From Lithodes maja (lineage: Eukaryota > Arthropoda > Malacostraca > Decapoda > Lithodidae), in NCBI GenBank assembly GCA_037953745.1, contig JBAKBP010004282.1, forward strand, positions 1 through 64,000: a DNA stretch of 64,000 nucleotides, written 5' to 3'. A program made the translations under genes and the position numbers. The notes under the pieces are model-generated. The model ran no database searches and was not told where the DNA came from. It saw only the letters and a program-made list of their open reading frames with translations. Positions 11,231 through 23,500 of this stretch are shown here, one piece after another (the stretch's first letter is position 1; each line of letters begins with the position of its first letter).

Positions 11231-11689
11231 AGATCATTAACACATTGAAAGCAGAGCTGGTGAGCAAAATCATAAAGTATACTAATTAATTTAATTTATA
11301 TTTAATTGTATTAAAATAAATTACTATAAATAAACACAATATTATCATAATATAATCATAGAAAATATATATGTTTATTATGATTCGGCTATTAAATTAT
11401 TTCATTAACAAATAAAAATAAGATAGGGCTACCTGAGCTTAACGGCGTTGAACATACAGCAATGAGAGGTTCAAGTGCCGACACGACAGATACTGGGGGA
11501 AAACTACCCCGCCCCCGGGAACTACCTGGTCACCTGGTGCAACACCGGTACTCCGCCCTGGAAAGAGAAATTTCCGGGGATTAATGCTCATAGGGTTACA
11601 CCCCAAAAATGGTACAAAATATGTGCCTCAAAACCGCCGGTCAACGAACCGTAGCACTCCACCACTACTTTTCGTTTTCCTTTAGTTTC
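11231..11689. other. AT-rich then CGCCGGG-containing leader of the DIRS-like element
   Basis: AT-rich sequence (11270-11420) followed by sequence with repeated GCCGG motifs. No gene was seen. Confidence 0.4.
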
Positions 11690-12530
11690 ATATTAAATAT
11701 TTCAGCATATCTTTACCTGTCCAGAAGATTTAAGCATATCTTCTGAATCCTCATAAAGATGAAGCATATCTTTATTAAAGATGAAGTCTTTCAACTATCC
11801 CTTTACACTTGAAACACTAGTAAGATTCCGGCATCTTTTTATCCCATAAAAAGTCTAAGCCTATCTTAATCTCTAATCTGGCTTCTCCCAGAAGCCCTCA
11901 TAGATCGCCGTCTTGAAGGCCGTGATACCCTATTGTATCAATCAATTGTTTGGCAAATTATCGCGAATTGCAAATCAGTCAATATAACCACCCAAAGGTA
12001 CAACCGCCGGGTTTTATATGCAATGTCAAACCAATTGTACCTGCCCCAGACCTCTTTGTAAAAAGGTCGCCGGGAGGGAAAGACTAAACAAACAAACGGC
12101 ATTGTTTCAATGGCTTATTAAAGATTTCAGTATATCTTTCACCTGTCCAAAATAATTAAGAATAGCTTCTTAATCCTAATAAAGATGAAGCATATCTTTA
12201 TTAAAGATGAAGTCTTTCAAGTATCCCTTTACACTTGAGACACTAGTAAGATTCAGGCATTTTTTTATCCCATAAAAAGTCTAAGCCTATCTTAATCTCT
12301 AATCCGGCTTCTCCCAGAAGCCCTCATAGATCGCCGTCTTGAAGGCCGTGATACCCTATTGTATCAATCAATTGTTTGGCAAATTATCTCGAATCGAATC
12401 GCAAATCCGTTAATATAACCACCCGAAGGTACAACCGCCGGGTTTTATATGCAATGTCAAACCAATTATACCTGCCCCAGACCTCTTTGTAAAAAGGTCG
12501 CCGGGAGGTAAAGACCAAACAAACAGACAG
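11690..12530 (-). repeat. ~426-bp tandem duplication in the leader of the DIRS-like element
   Basis: Two long, closely similar units: GAAGCATATCTTTATTAAAG recurs with a period of about 426 bp (11761 and 12187). Each unit ends in GTCGCCGGGAGG. More diverged relatives occur at about 13960-14350 and 14985-15180. Arrays of this kind upstream of ORF1 often act as retrotransposon promoters. That role is inference. Confidence 0.8.
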
Positions 12531-12632
12531 CATTGTTTCAATGGCTTTGAAAAGCAGAGAAAACCAAGTCCAACAGGTGTCAGCCTGATCACCTAGAAAA
12601 CTGTGTGGAGCCCCCCTCGACGGGAATAAACC

Positions 12633-13060
12633 AGGAAGCCTGATCCCAGGCTCGACCATAGAAAACGCAGTTTCTGATGAGCCCTCAAGCGACCAAACTC
12701 GTCGGGGTAACTTACCTATTTTAGCCATCCTGACTAAAACTCGGTAAACAAAAACGGTGTTCTCGGAGCAATGAGAAAAACGCCGGAAAGGTAACCCACA
12801 CTAAACTATACATTACAGGAGGGCGTAATGCATAAAGCAATGAATAACACAGGAAGCCTGATCCCAGGCTCGACCACAGAAAACGCAGTTTCTTATGAGC
12901 CCTCAAGTGACCAAACTCGTCTGGGTAACTTACCTATTTTGAGCCATCCTGACTAAAACTCGGTAAACAAAAACGGTGTTCTCGGAGCAACGAGAAAAAA
13001 CGCCGGAAAGGTAACCCACACCAAACGAGACATTTTAACACATTTTATACAAAGGGTGTG
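12633..13060 (-). repeat. 218-bp tandem duplication in the leader
   Basis: AGGAAGCCTGATCCCAGGCT begins at 12633 and again at 12851. The two units stay similar through the AACGGTGTTCTCGGAGCAA stretch. Frames seen in this block are by-products of the repeat. Confidence 0.8.
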
Positions 13061-13217
13061 CGCAAAAATAGGGATACCTGAACAGGAGGGCGTAATACAT
13101 AAAGCAAAAACCGGGGCAAAGGTAGCCATGACAGAGACTGGTGGGATACTTACTCCAGGTTCTGCATAGACCCGCCGGGACCCAGCTCTGGAAAAAAAGA
13201 AAATTTCCAGGAATTAA

Positions 13218-13844
13218 CCTCTGAAGTGCGCACGGGGGTAATTGAAAACCTCCCCCTGTGCTGACGTATTTGAGGTTTTTCGTCACTAAAATATTCATTG
13301 TACCATTAATAGCATTAATAATTATCCATATGCACCTATTATGGGTTGATTATAAAGGTATTAACCTGAAACAACAATAAAACGAGTGAAAACAGCGTTT
13401 GGATGGTCAAAATCGGAGATATAGCCCGCGAGTTGTATAATGTATGGGTGAGGCAAGCTACCTTCCCGCCAATTTTCCCCAAGGCCACTGCGACACAGTC
13501 GATCGATACTCTCTCTCTCTCTCTTGCACTCGATTGCTATCAGTGATGACAACACCCTGCTTGCAACTCGCTAATGTTAGCACGAAAATATACCTCAGAA
13601 TAAGGGAATAATAGGGAAAATAGGTGATAACTGAGGGATAGGAGGAAAGTGGGGAAGGAGGGGAGGTAGAGGACTGAGATTTTGCATGGCCCAGGGGCCA
13701 AAAAAAAAAAATAAAAAAAAAAATAAAAATAAAAAAAAAAAAAAAAATTCGATGCCAAAAGTTGATTTTTAATTTTACTTACTCAGGAGAGTCTTCCCGC
13801 AGTCCGCCGGGGGAACTCTTAAGAGTCTTCCCGCAGCTCCCGGG
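13218..13844 (-). mobile_element. TTAA MITE family 1, copy d
   Basis: Minus-strand copy between TTAA at 13214-13217 and TTAA at 13845-13848. It begins CCTCTGAAGTGCGCACGG and ends AGCTCCCGGG. A/T homopolymer near 13700-13747. TTCAGAGG right-end variant. Confidence 0.9.
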
Positions 13845-13848
13845 TTAA

Positions 13849-14353
13849 TGCTCATAAGGTTAACCCAAACATGTTCGCACACAAGTGTTAAATAACCCGC
13901 CGGGTAACGAGACGTAATACTCAACGACTACAGCTCGCTACGCAGTGGGGTTTCCTAAGTAAAAGATATCAGAATATCTTAATTTGTCCAAAAGATTTAT
14001 GAATACCCTCTGACATAATATATAAAGACCAGCATGGCGTTTATAACTGATTAAGTCTTTCCGGTGGTGTTTGTTTCAAGATTCAATTTTGGAAAAAAAA
14101 AAAACTAAAAAAGACGCCGGCCCCCGAATTATCTCGTAGATCAAAAACTGGGAAACCTGACAAATATACGAGATCTAACTTCTCCCGAAGTATCTTTTTA
14201 GATCGCCGTATGTTGAAGGCGGCGATACAAAACGTATCCTTCAATTGTCTGGTTAACTAACTGAATTGTAAATTCGTTATTCCCACCCTTCCAGGGAGCA
14301 CCCGCCGGGTGTGAATATTAGTTTAAAAAACGTTTACCCCAATTGTGCCTTAA
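13849..14353. repeat. Diverged leader unit of the DIRS-like element
   Basis: Sequence related to the 426-bp units (ATCGCCGTATGTTGAAGG at about 14191; AGCACCCGCCGGGTG near 14297), up to the TTAA used by MITE copy e. No coding signal. Confidence 0.55.
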
Positions 14354-14980
14354 CCCGGGAGCTGCGGGGAGACTCTTAAGAGTTCCCCCGGCGGACTGCG
14401 GGAAGACTCTTGAGAGTAAGTAAAATAAAAAATCAACTTTTGACATAAAAAAAAAAAAAAAAAAAAAAAATATTTTTTTATTTTTTTATTTTTTTTTGGC
14501 CCCTGGGCCATGCAAAATCTCAGTCCTCTACCTCCCCTCCTTCCCCACTTTCCTCCTCTCCTTCAGTTATCACCTATTTTCCCTATTATTCCCTTATTCT
14601 GAGGTATATTTTCGTGCTAACATTAGCGAGTTGCAAGCAGGGTGTTGTCATCACTGATGGCAAGCGAGTGCAAGAGAGAGAGAGAGAGTATCGATCGACT
14701 GTGTCTCAGTGGCCTTGGGGGAAATTGGCGGGAAAGCAGTTTGCCTCACCCATACATTATACAACTCGCGGGCTATATCTCCGATTTTGACCATCCAAAC
14801 GCTGTTTTCACTCGTTTTATTGTTGTTTCAGGTTAATACCTTTATAATCAACCCATAATAGGCGCATATGGATAATTATTAATGCTATTAATGGTACAAT
14901 GAATATTTTAGTGACGGAAACACCTCAAATACGTCAGCACAGGGGGACGTTTTCAATTACCCCCATGCGCACTTGTTAGG
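14354..14980 (+). mobile_element. TTAA MITE family 1, copy e
   Basis: Bounded by TTAA 14350-14353 and TTAA 14981-14984. It starts CCCGGGAGCTGCGGGG and ends GCGCACTTGTTAGG, the same right-end variant as copies a and b. It sits between two tandem leader units of the DIRS-like element. Confidence 0.9.
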
Positions 14981-14984
14981 TTAA

Positions 14985-16180
14985 ATTGCCGTATGTTGAA
15001 GGAGGCGATACACAATGCATCCCTCAATTGTCTGGTCAACTAAACTGAATTTTGCAAATTCGGTCATCCCACCCTACCAGGTTGCACCCGCCGGGTGATT
15101 TAAAGTTTAAAAGTTAACCCCAATTGTTCCTAACCCCACATCTTTGTAAAAGATCGCCGGGGAGGAAATACAACAACAGCATAGTTTTATATTGGCTTTG
15201 CAAAAACCGAAAAAAACTACAAACAACACGTGTACGTATGAACACTGTTAGATGGGTACAGCCAACCCGCCGGGAATCAGAAGGAGCCTGAAACAGGCTT
15301 CCCAGAGACGCAGTCCTGGGGAGCCACAGACACCCACTCGCCGGGGAAACAAGCCTGTTTTTAAACCACGCGTGGCCAAAACTCGGCAACCAGCCGGGTT
15401 TTTTCATGGTGTAACCGAGAAAAACCCGCCGGAAATAACCCACCCCGTCCAGATACCATCTGAACGCAACACAGGACCGAGGCGTAGCCAAAACACAACT
15501 AACGCCGGGCCCAACATAGTCCGTGGAATTAGCCAATACACAACTAACCCAGGACACATAAATAGTCCGTGGAATTAGCCAATACACAACTATACCAGGA
15601 CACACATGACACAGTAGTACATATTTAGAAAATAAATCAATAACACTTGTATATGTGGTAAAGCTACGAGAGGCTGGCTAGGCCTAGGCAGACGGATAAC
15701 ATTAACATGTCGGAATATAAACAAAAAGCACTGAATTATATCACAACAGGAACCACCGCCAACACACCACTGTAGCAAATACTTCCGGCAAAGGGAAGAA
15801 CTGACTCGGGACCCAGAAAAAACTTCACTAAGTGAAGAAAAATACGCTGGGAACGTCAGCAAAAATACGCTACCTCATCAGAAAGATAAAAGGAAGCAAT
15901 AACGCGTAATGAAAGCCGCCTGCATCACAAAGCTAGCCAACTGTGAAAAAGTTCACCTGTCCACAACCGGACCACGAGGGTACATACGAAATAGATGCCC
16001 CAAACACACGACCCAAAATACACTGCACTGCGGGCAACCAGCCCAGGACACTCCTGCTACGCATATCCTAACCTTACTCGATACATCCCGGAGTAAACAA
16101 ATGAGAAAAAACTCACTAGGGACGCAGCAAATGCGGAACCAGCGGAGCGTGGAGAGACACGTCCGGGCCGGCTGACCACA
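14985..16180. repeat. Outer leader of the DIRS-like element
   Basis: Begins with another GCCGTATGTTGAAGG unit, continues with scattered CGCCGG motifs, and includes a ~48-bp tandem duplication at about 15517-15610 (AGTCCGTGGAATTAGCCAAT twice). Several short frames occur on both strands, but none shows a recognisable domain, and they overlap repeat units. Confidence 0.5.
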
Positions 16181-16189
16181 GAGCAGAGA

Positions 16190-16490
16190 AGGAAAAATGA
16201 CGCCTGAATCAGCGTCTGGTCAAAGATCCACACAAGTACATCCACGATATGATGGAAAGCTTATTGGATAGTTATTCTTATTTTCTTTTTGTTTTTTATT
16301 TTTTACGAAGTTTTTTCGTAGTGAGAACCCAATTCATAATGACTGAAGCCATGAGTGAGGTCGCGTGCGCTCATGATGAAGGCTCCTCAGATTTTAAATG
16401 CTCTGCGCGGTAGATTCAAACTACGGCGGATTAGTGTTTGAAGAGGATGCCTTATGTAATAGGCATGTTCGTCAATGATGGAGGGGCCAC
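16190..16490 (+). repeat. Right terminal region of the DIRS-like element, shared with foldback P1
   Basis: About 280 bp are the reverse complement of 3580-3860 with few changes (AAGCTTATTGGATAGTTATT and GAAGAGGATGCCTTATGTAA occur in both), ending in GGGGCCAC at 16483-16490. Confidence 0.75.
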
Positions 16491-16499
16491 TAATAAATA

Positions 16500-19400
16500 T
16501 TGATTTTTGTTATTTTTAGGCATTTTTTTGGCCCAATCAGCTTCTTTAAGGTTAGGTTAGGTTACTTTTCTGTGAGGTTAGGTTACTTTTCCGTGAGGTT
16601 AGGTTAGCTTAGGTTACTTTTTTGTGAGGTTAGGTTGCTTTTCCGTGAGGTTAGGTTAGGTTAGGTTGCTTTTCCGTGAGGTTAGGTTAGGTTAGGTTAC
16701 TTTTCCGTGAGGTTAGGTTAGGCTAGGATATTTTTCCGTGAGGTTAGGTTAGGTAAGGTTACTTTTCCGCAGTTGACAGGTAATGTTCGAATTTCGATTT
16801 TTTTAGGGTATATTTGGATTCGTCACATCGTTGTGATTCCAACGGTATATATATTGATTTATTTTATTTTGAGTATTTTTTTGTCCCTATGAGCTTCTTT
16901 TAGGTTAGTTTAGGTTGCTTTTCCGTGAGGTTAAGTTAGGTTAGGTTATTTTTCCGTGAGGTTAGGTTAGGTTATGTTACTTTTCCGCAGTTGACAGGTG
17001 ATGTTCGAATTACGATTTTGTTGAGGGTATATTTGGATTCGTCACGTTGTTGGGATCCCAACGGTATATATATTGATTTTTTATTTAGGGCATTTTTTTG
17101 GCCCAATGAGCTTCTTTTAGGTTAGGTTAGGTTACTTTTCCGTGAGGTTAGGTTAGGTTAGGTTACTTTTCCGTGAGGTTAGGTTAGGTTACTTTTCCGT
17201 GAGGTTAGGTTAGGTTAGGTTAATTTCCTGTGAGGTTAGGTTAGGTTACTTTTCTGTGAGGTTAGGTTAGGTTAGGTTACTTTTCCATGAGGTTAGGTTA
17301 GGTTAGGTTACTTTTCCATGAGGTTAGGTTAGGTTAGGTTATTTTTGCGTGAGGCTACGTTAGGTTAGGTTACTTTTCCGCAGTTGACAGGTGATGTTCG
17401 AATTTCGATTTTTTGAGTGTATATTTGGATTCGTCACGTTGTTGCAATTCCAACGGTATATATATATATATATATATTTTTTTTTTTTTATTAGGGCATT
17501 ATTTTGGCCCAATAGGCCGGTCAAAATATAGGCACTTGACAGGTGATGTTCGAATTTCGATTTTTTGAGTGTATATCTGGATTCATCACGTCATTGCGAT
17601 TCCAACGGTATATATTTTTTTTTTTTTATGTTGGGCATTTTTTTTAGCCCAATGAGCTTCTTTTAGGTTAGGTTAGGTTACTTTTCCGTGAGGTTGGGTT
17701 AGGTTCGGTTACTTTTTCGTGAGGTTAGGTTAGGTTTGGTTACTTTTCCGTAAGGTTAGGTTGGGTTAGGTTACTTTTCCGTAAGGTTAGGTTATTTTTC
17801 CGTAAGGTTAGGTTAGGTTATGTTACTTTTCCGCAGTTGACAGGTGATGATCGAATTTCGATTGTTTTAGTGTATGTTTGGATTCGTTACGTCATTGCGA
17901 TTCCAAAGGTATATATATTAAGTTTTTTATTTTGTGCGTTTTGGGGGCCCAATATGCCAGTCAAAATTTCGGCACTAGACAGGTGATGTTCGAATTTCGA
18001 TTTTTTTTAGGGTATATTTGGATTTGTCACGTCGTTGCGATTCCAATGGTATATATATGGATTTTTTTAATTTGTGCATTTTTGTTTACCCGATGAGCTT
18101 CTTTTAGGTTAGTTTAGGTTACTTTTCCGTGAGGTTAGGTTAGGTTACTTTTTCGTGAGGTTAGGTTAGGTTAGGTTACTTTTCCGTGAGGTTAGGTTAG
18201 GTTACTTTTCCGTCAGGTTAGGTTAGGTTAGGTTACTTTTTCGTGAGGTTATGTTAGGTTAGGTTAGGTTACTTTTCCGTGAGGTTAGGTTAGGTTACTT
18301 TTCCGTCAGGTTAGGTTAGGTTAGGTTACTTTTCCGTGAGGTTAGGTTAGGTTACTTTTCCGTCAGGTTAGGTTAGGTTAGGTTATTTTCCGTGAGGTTA
18401 GGTTAGGTCAGGTTAATTTTTCGTGAGGTTAGTTTAGGTTTGGTTACTTTTACGTGAGGTTAGGTTGGGTTAGGTTACTTTTCCGTGAGGTTAGGATAGG
18501 TTAGGTTATTTTTCCGTAAGGTTAGGTTAAGTTAGGTTACTTTTCTGCAGTTGACAGGTGATGTTCGAAATTCGATTTGTTTAGTGTATGTTTGGATTCG
18601 TCACGTCGTTGCGATTCCAACGGTATATATATTGAGTTTTTTTATTTTGGGCGTTTTTGGGGCCCAATATGCCAGTCAAAATTTCGGCACTAGACAGGTG
18701 ATGTTCGAATTTCGATGTTGTTTAAAGTATACTTGTATTCGTCACGTCGTTGCGATTCCAACGGTTTATATATTGATTTTTTTTTTGGGGGGCATTTTTT
18801 TTTACCCGATGAGCTTCTTTTAGGTTAGTTTAGGTTACTTTTCCGTGAGGTTAGGTTAGGTTAGGTTAGGTTAATTTTCCGTGAGGTTAGGTTAGGTTAG
18901 GTTAATTTTCCGTGAGGTTAGGTTAGGTTAGGTTACTTTTCCGTGAGGTTAGGTTAGGTTACTTTTCCGTGAGGTTAGGTTAGGTTAGGTTATTTTGCGT
19001 GAGGTTAGGTTAGGTTAGGTTACTTTTCCGCAGTTGACAGGTGATGTTCGAATTTCGATTTTTTGAGGGTATATATGGATTCGTCACGTCGTAGCGGTTC
19101 TATCGGTATAATATAGGCTATATATTGATTTTTTTTATTTTGGGCATTTTTTTGGCATAATGAGCTTATTTTAGGTTAGTTTAGGTTACTTTTCCGTGAG
19201 GTTAGGCTAGGTTAGGTTAATTTTCCGTGAGGTTAGGTTAGGTTAGGTTATTTTTCCGTGAGGTTAGGTTAGGTTAGGTTACTTTTCCGCAGTTGACGGG
19301 TGGTGTTCAAATTTCGATTTGTTGAGGGTGTATATGGATTCGTCACGTCGTAGCGATTAACGGTATACTATAGGCTATATTTTTATTTTTTTATTTTGGG

Positions 19401-19934
19401 CATTTTTTTGGCCCAATGAGCTTCTTTTAGGTTAGTTTAGGTTACTTTTCCGTGAAGTTAGGTTAGGTTAGGTTGCTTTTCCGTGAGGTTAGGTTAGGTT
19501 TGGTTACTTTTCCGTGAGGTTAGGTTAGGTTAGGTTAGGTTACTTTTCCGCAGTTGACAGGTGATGTTCGAATTTCGATTGTTTAGGGTATATTTGGATT
19601 CGTCACGTCGTTGCGATTCCAACGGTATATATATTGATTTTTGTTTTATTTTAGGCATTATTTTGGCCCAATCAGCTTCTTTAAGGTTAGGTTAGGTTAC
19701 TTTTCCGTGAGGTTAGGTTAGCTTAGGTTACTTTTTCGTGAGGTTAGGTTGCTTTTCCGTGAGGTTAAGTTAGGTTAGGTTACTTTTCCGTGAGGTTAGG
19801 TTAGGCTAGGATATTTTTCCGTTAGGTTAGGTTAGGTAAGGTTACTTTTCCGCAGTTGACAGGTGATGTTCGAATTTCGATTTGTTTAGTGTATGTTTGG
19901 ATTCGTCACGTCGTTGCGATTCCAACGGTATATA
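16500..19934 (+). repeat. GGTTAGG-rich composite satellite, right block
   Basis: Same two-part array as 2290-3512. Runs of GGTTAGGTTAGGTTACTTTTCCGTGA-type monomers alternate with about nine ~150-bp units beginning CAGTTGACAGG or CACTTGACAGG. It includes a (TA)n run near 17458-17477. The G-rich strand is + throughout. It ends inside a unit at AACGGTATAT where repeat Q begins. Confidence 0.9.
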
Positions 19935-20228
19935 AAATGCCCCAGAATGAGAAGCCCACCACAGAAGCCACGAACGAACACCACACAGAAACACCAAAAG
20001 AAAGGTCCACAGAACGAAAGGACCAGCTGACCGAGCCAGCCATTTCAGACAGGCCCAAGCCCGCAGGGCTAAGCAGCTCATGGCCGCACCTTCTTTAACT
20101 TTTCTAAACTGACCATTTTTCCACACCTCACGTACACTAACCCCCTCGTGTCCTACACTCCTAACTACAAAGATGATGAACAGGAATATACATTCATATT
20201 AAAAACAACCATGCCCTGTCCCAGCTGG
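19935..20228 (+). repeat. Dispersed repeat Q, copy 1
   Basis: AAATGCCCCAGAA followed by GAGAAGCCCACCACAGAAGC is repeated closely at 26916-27210, and the distal part (ATGATGAACAGGAATATA, CATGCCCTGTCCC) also occurs near 27455-27515. A short + frame starting ATGCCCCAGAA is open in both copies, but an indel after about 20 codons changes its frame, so I do not call it coding. Confidence 0.7.
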
Positions 20229-20560
20229 CTGAAAGTTGTTGGATATTGGACTTTGGACATTGGACATTCGGATGTAAACAAAGCGACGAATCTCAAGCGA
20301 TCTTGAACGAAGCAAGCTGGTTTGCTTAGATACGTTTAGTATGATCAATACGTATATTATTTATGTTGTATTTAATATTTATTGGCAAATCTATTATCAC
20401 ACAATTAAAATTCATATTATAAGTAATGTTAACCAGAAAATACATAATTTTATATACCGGTAGCCTGTTGTTATGGAATAACAAGCCATAGTAAATACCG
20501 ATGATCCCGAAATTCCTGAATATCCAATAGAATCCTGAAAGCTGTTGGATATTGGACTTT
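20229..20560 (+). repeat. Left unique cap of the giant inverted repeat
   Basis: Starts CTGAAAGTTGTTGGATATTG and contains GCGACGAATCTCAAGCGATC. Almost base for base, it is the reverse complement of 41110-41450. The main difference is a ~23-bp extra stretch (GCATACGTTTCGTTTCATAC) on the right side. A matching 84-codon frame on each arm reflects this identity, not a gene. Confidence 0.85.
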
Positions 20561-23500
20561 GAACATTGGACTTTGGACATTCAAACTGAAAACGAAAAAA
20601 AATTCAAACTACTAGATATTGATTAGCCTAGAGTTGAATATCCAATAAAAAACTGAAAGTTGTTGGATATTGGACTTTGGACATTGGACTTTGGACATTC
20701 AAACTGAAAAAAAAAAAATTCAAACTACTAGATATTGATTAGCCTAGAGTTGAATATCCAATAAAAAAACTGAAAGTTGTTGGATATTGGACTTTGGACA
20801 TTGGACTTTGGACATTCAAACTGAAAAAAAAAATTCAAACTACTAGATATTGATTAGCCTAGAGTTGAATATCCAATAAAAAACTGAAAGTTGTTGGATA
20901 TTGGACTTTGGACATTGGACTTTGGACATTCAAACTGAAAAAAAAAAAATTCAAACTACTAGATATTGATTAGCCTAGAGTTGAATATCCAATAAAAAAC
21001 TGAAAGTTGTTGGCTATTGGACTTTGGACATTGGACTTTGGACATTCAAACTGAAAAAAAAAAAATCAAACTACTAGATATTGATTAGCCTAGAGTTGAA
21101 TATCCAATAAAAAACTGAAAGTTGTTGGATATTGGACTTTGGACATTCAAACTGAAAAAAAAAACAAAAAAACTACTAGATATGGACTTTGGACATTGGA
21201 CTTTGGACATTCAAACTGAAAAAAAAAAAAAAAAATACTAGATATGGACTTTGGACATTGGACTTTGGACATTCAAACTGAAAAAAAAAAATTCAAACTA
21301 CTAGATATTGATTAGCCTAGAGTTGAATATCCAATAAAAAACTGAAAGCTGTTGGATATTGGACTTTGGACATTGGACTTTGGACATTCAAAAAAAAAAA
21401 TAAAAAATATTAAACTACTAGATAAATTATGGACTTTGGACATTGGACTTTGGACATTCAAACTGAAAAAAAAAATCAAACTACTAGATACTGATTAGCC
21501 TAGAGTTGAATATCCAATAAAAAACTGAAAGTTGTTGGATATTGGACTTTGGACATTGGACTTTGGACATTCAAACTGAAAAAAAAAAAAAAAAAAAAAC
21601 TACTAGATAAATTATGGACTTTGGACATTGGACTTTGGACATTCAAACTGAAAAAAAAAATTCAAACTACTAGATATTGATTAGCCTAGAGTTGAATATC
21701 CAATAAAAAACTGAAAGCTGTTGGATATTGGACTTTGGACATTGGACTTTGGACATTCAAACTGAAAAAAAAAATATTAAACTACTAGATATGGACTTTG
21801 GACATTGGACTTTGGACATTCAAACTGAAAAAAAAAATATATATTAAACTACTAGATATGGACTTTGGACATTGGACTTTGGACATTCAAACTGAAAAAG
21901 AAAAAAAATTCAAACTACTAGATATTGATTAGCCTAGAGTTGAATATCCAATAAAAAACTGAAAGCTGTTGGATATTGGACTTTGGACATTGGACTTTGG
22001 ACATTCAAAAAAAATATATATATATATTAAACTACTAGATATGGACTTTGGACATTGGACTTTGGACATTCAAACTGAAAAAAAAATCAAACTACTAGAT
22101 ATTGATTAGCCTAGAGTTGAATATCCAATAAAAAACTGAAAGTTGTTGGATATTGGACTTTGGACATTGGACTTTGGACATTCAAACTGAAAAAAAAAAA
22201 AAAAAAAAAACTACTAGATAATTATGGACTTTGGACATTGGACTTTGGACATTCAAACTGAAAAAAAAAAATATTAAACTACTAGATATGGACTTTGGAC
22301 GTTGGACTTTGGACATTCAAACTGAAAAAAAAAAATCAAACTACTAGATATTGATTAGCCTAGAGTTGAATATCCAATAAAAAACTGAATGCTGTTGGAT
22401 ATTGGACTTTGGACATTGGACTTTGGACATTCAAAAAAAAATATATATATATATATATTAAACTACTAGATATGGACTTTGGACATTGGACTTTGGACAT
22501 TCAAACTGAAAAAAAAATTCAAACTACTAGATATTGATTAGCCTAGAGTTGAATATCCAATAAAAAACTGAAAGCTGTTGGATATTGGACTTCGGACATT
22601 GGACTTTGGACATTCAAACTGAAAAAAAATATATATTAAACTACTAGATATGGACTTTGGACATTCAAACTGAAAAAAAAAAATATATTAAACTACTAGA
22701 TATGGACTTTGGACATTGGACTTTGGACATTCAAACTGAAAAAAAAAAAAATCAAACTACTAGATATTGATTAGCGTAGAGTTGAATATCCAATAAAAAA
22801 CTGAAAGCTGTTGGATATTGGACTTTGGACATTGGACTTTGGACATTCAAAAATTTTTTTTATATATGTTAAACTACTAGATATGGACTTTGGACTTTGG
22901 ACATTCAAACTGAAAAAAAAATCAAACTACTAGATATTGATTAGCCTAGAGTTGAATATCCAATAAAAAACTGAAAGTTGTTGGATATTGGACTTTGGAC
23001 ATTGGACTTTGGACATTCAAACTGAAAAAAAAAAATATTAAACTACTAGATATGGACTTTGGACATTGGACTTTGGACATTCAAACTGAAAAAAAAAATT
23101 CAAACTACTAGATATTGATTAGCCTAGAGTTGAATATCCAATAAAAAACTGAAAGCTGTTGGATATTGGACTTTGGACATTGGACTTTGGACATTAAACA
23201 AAAAAAAAAAATTAAACTACTAGATATGGACTTTGGACATTGGACTTTGGACATTCAAACTGAAAAAAAAAATCAAACTACTAGATATTGATTAGCCTAG
23301 AGTTGAATATCCAATAAAAAACTGAAAGTTGTTGGATATTGGACTTTGGACATTGGACTTTGGACATTCAAACTGAAAAAAAAAAAAAAACTACTAGATA
23401 ATTATGGACTTTGGACATTGGACTTTGGACATTCAAACTGAAAAAAAAAAAATATTAAACTACTAGATATGGACTTTGGACATTGGACTTTGGACATTCA

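Larger units (their letters stand above)
4004..16499 (-). mobile_element. Large DIRS-like element bounded by ~30-bp inverted repeats, carrying nested MITEs
   Basis: GTGGCCCCTCCATCATTGAC starts at 4013, and its inverse ends at 16490, with TTTATTA outside it on both sides. The satellite sequence GGTATATATATTGATT is interrupted between the left of P1 (3512) and 16498, so the whole block is an insertion. Inside, on the minus strand, are remains of gag (11230-9934), an RT stump, RNase H and a tyrosine recombinase. This is the DIRS order, and DIRS-like elements are known from decapods. About 5 kb on the upstream side (11230-16490) is a repetitive leader with many CGCCGGG motifs. I infer, but cannot prove, that the inverted ends belong to the DIRS-like coding part and not to an older host element. 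Confidence 0.6.

Noticed and set aside
15252..16175. Two + strand frames of about 90-108 codons in the outer leader
   Set aside because: They overlap tandem units and CGCCGG motifs, are antisense to the element's coding direction and show no domain.
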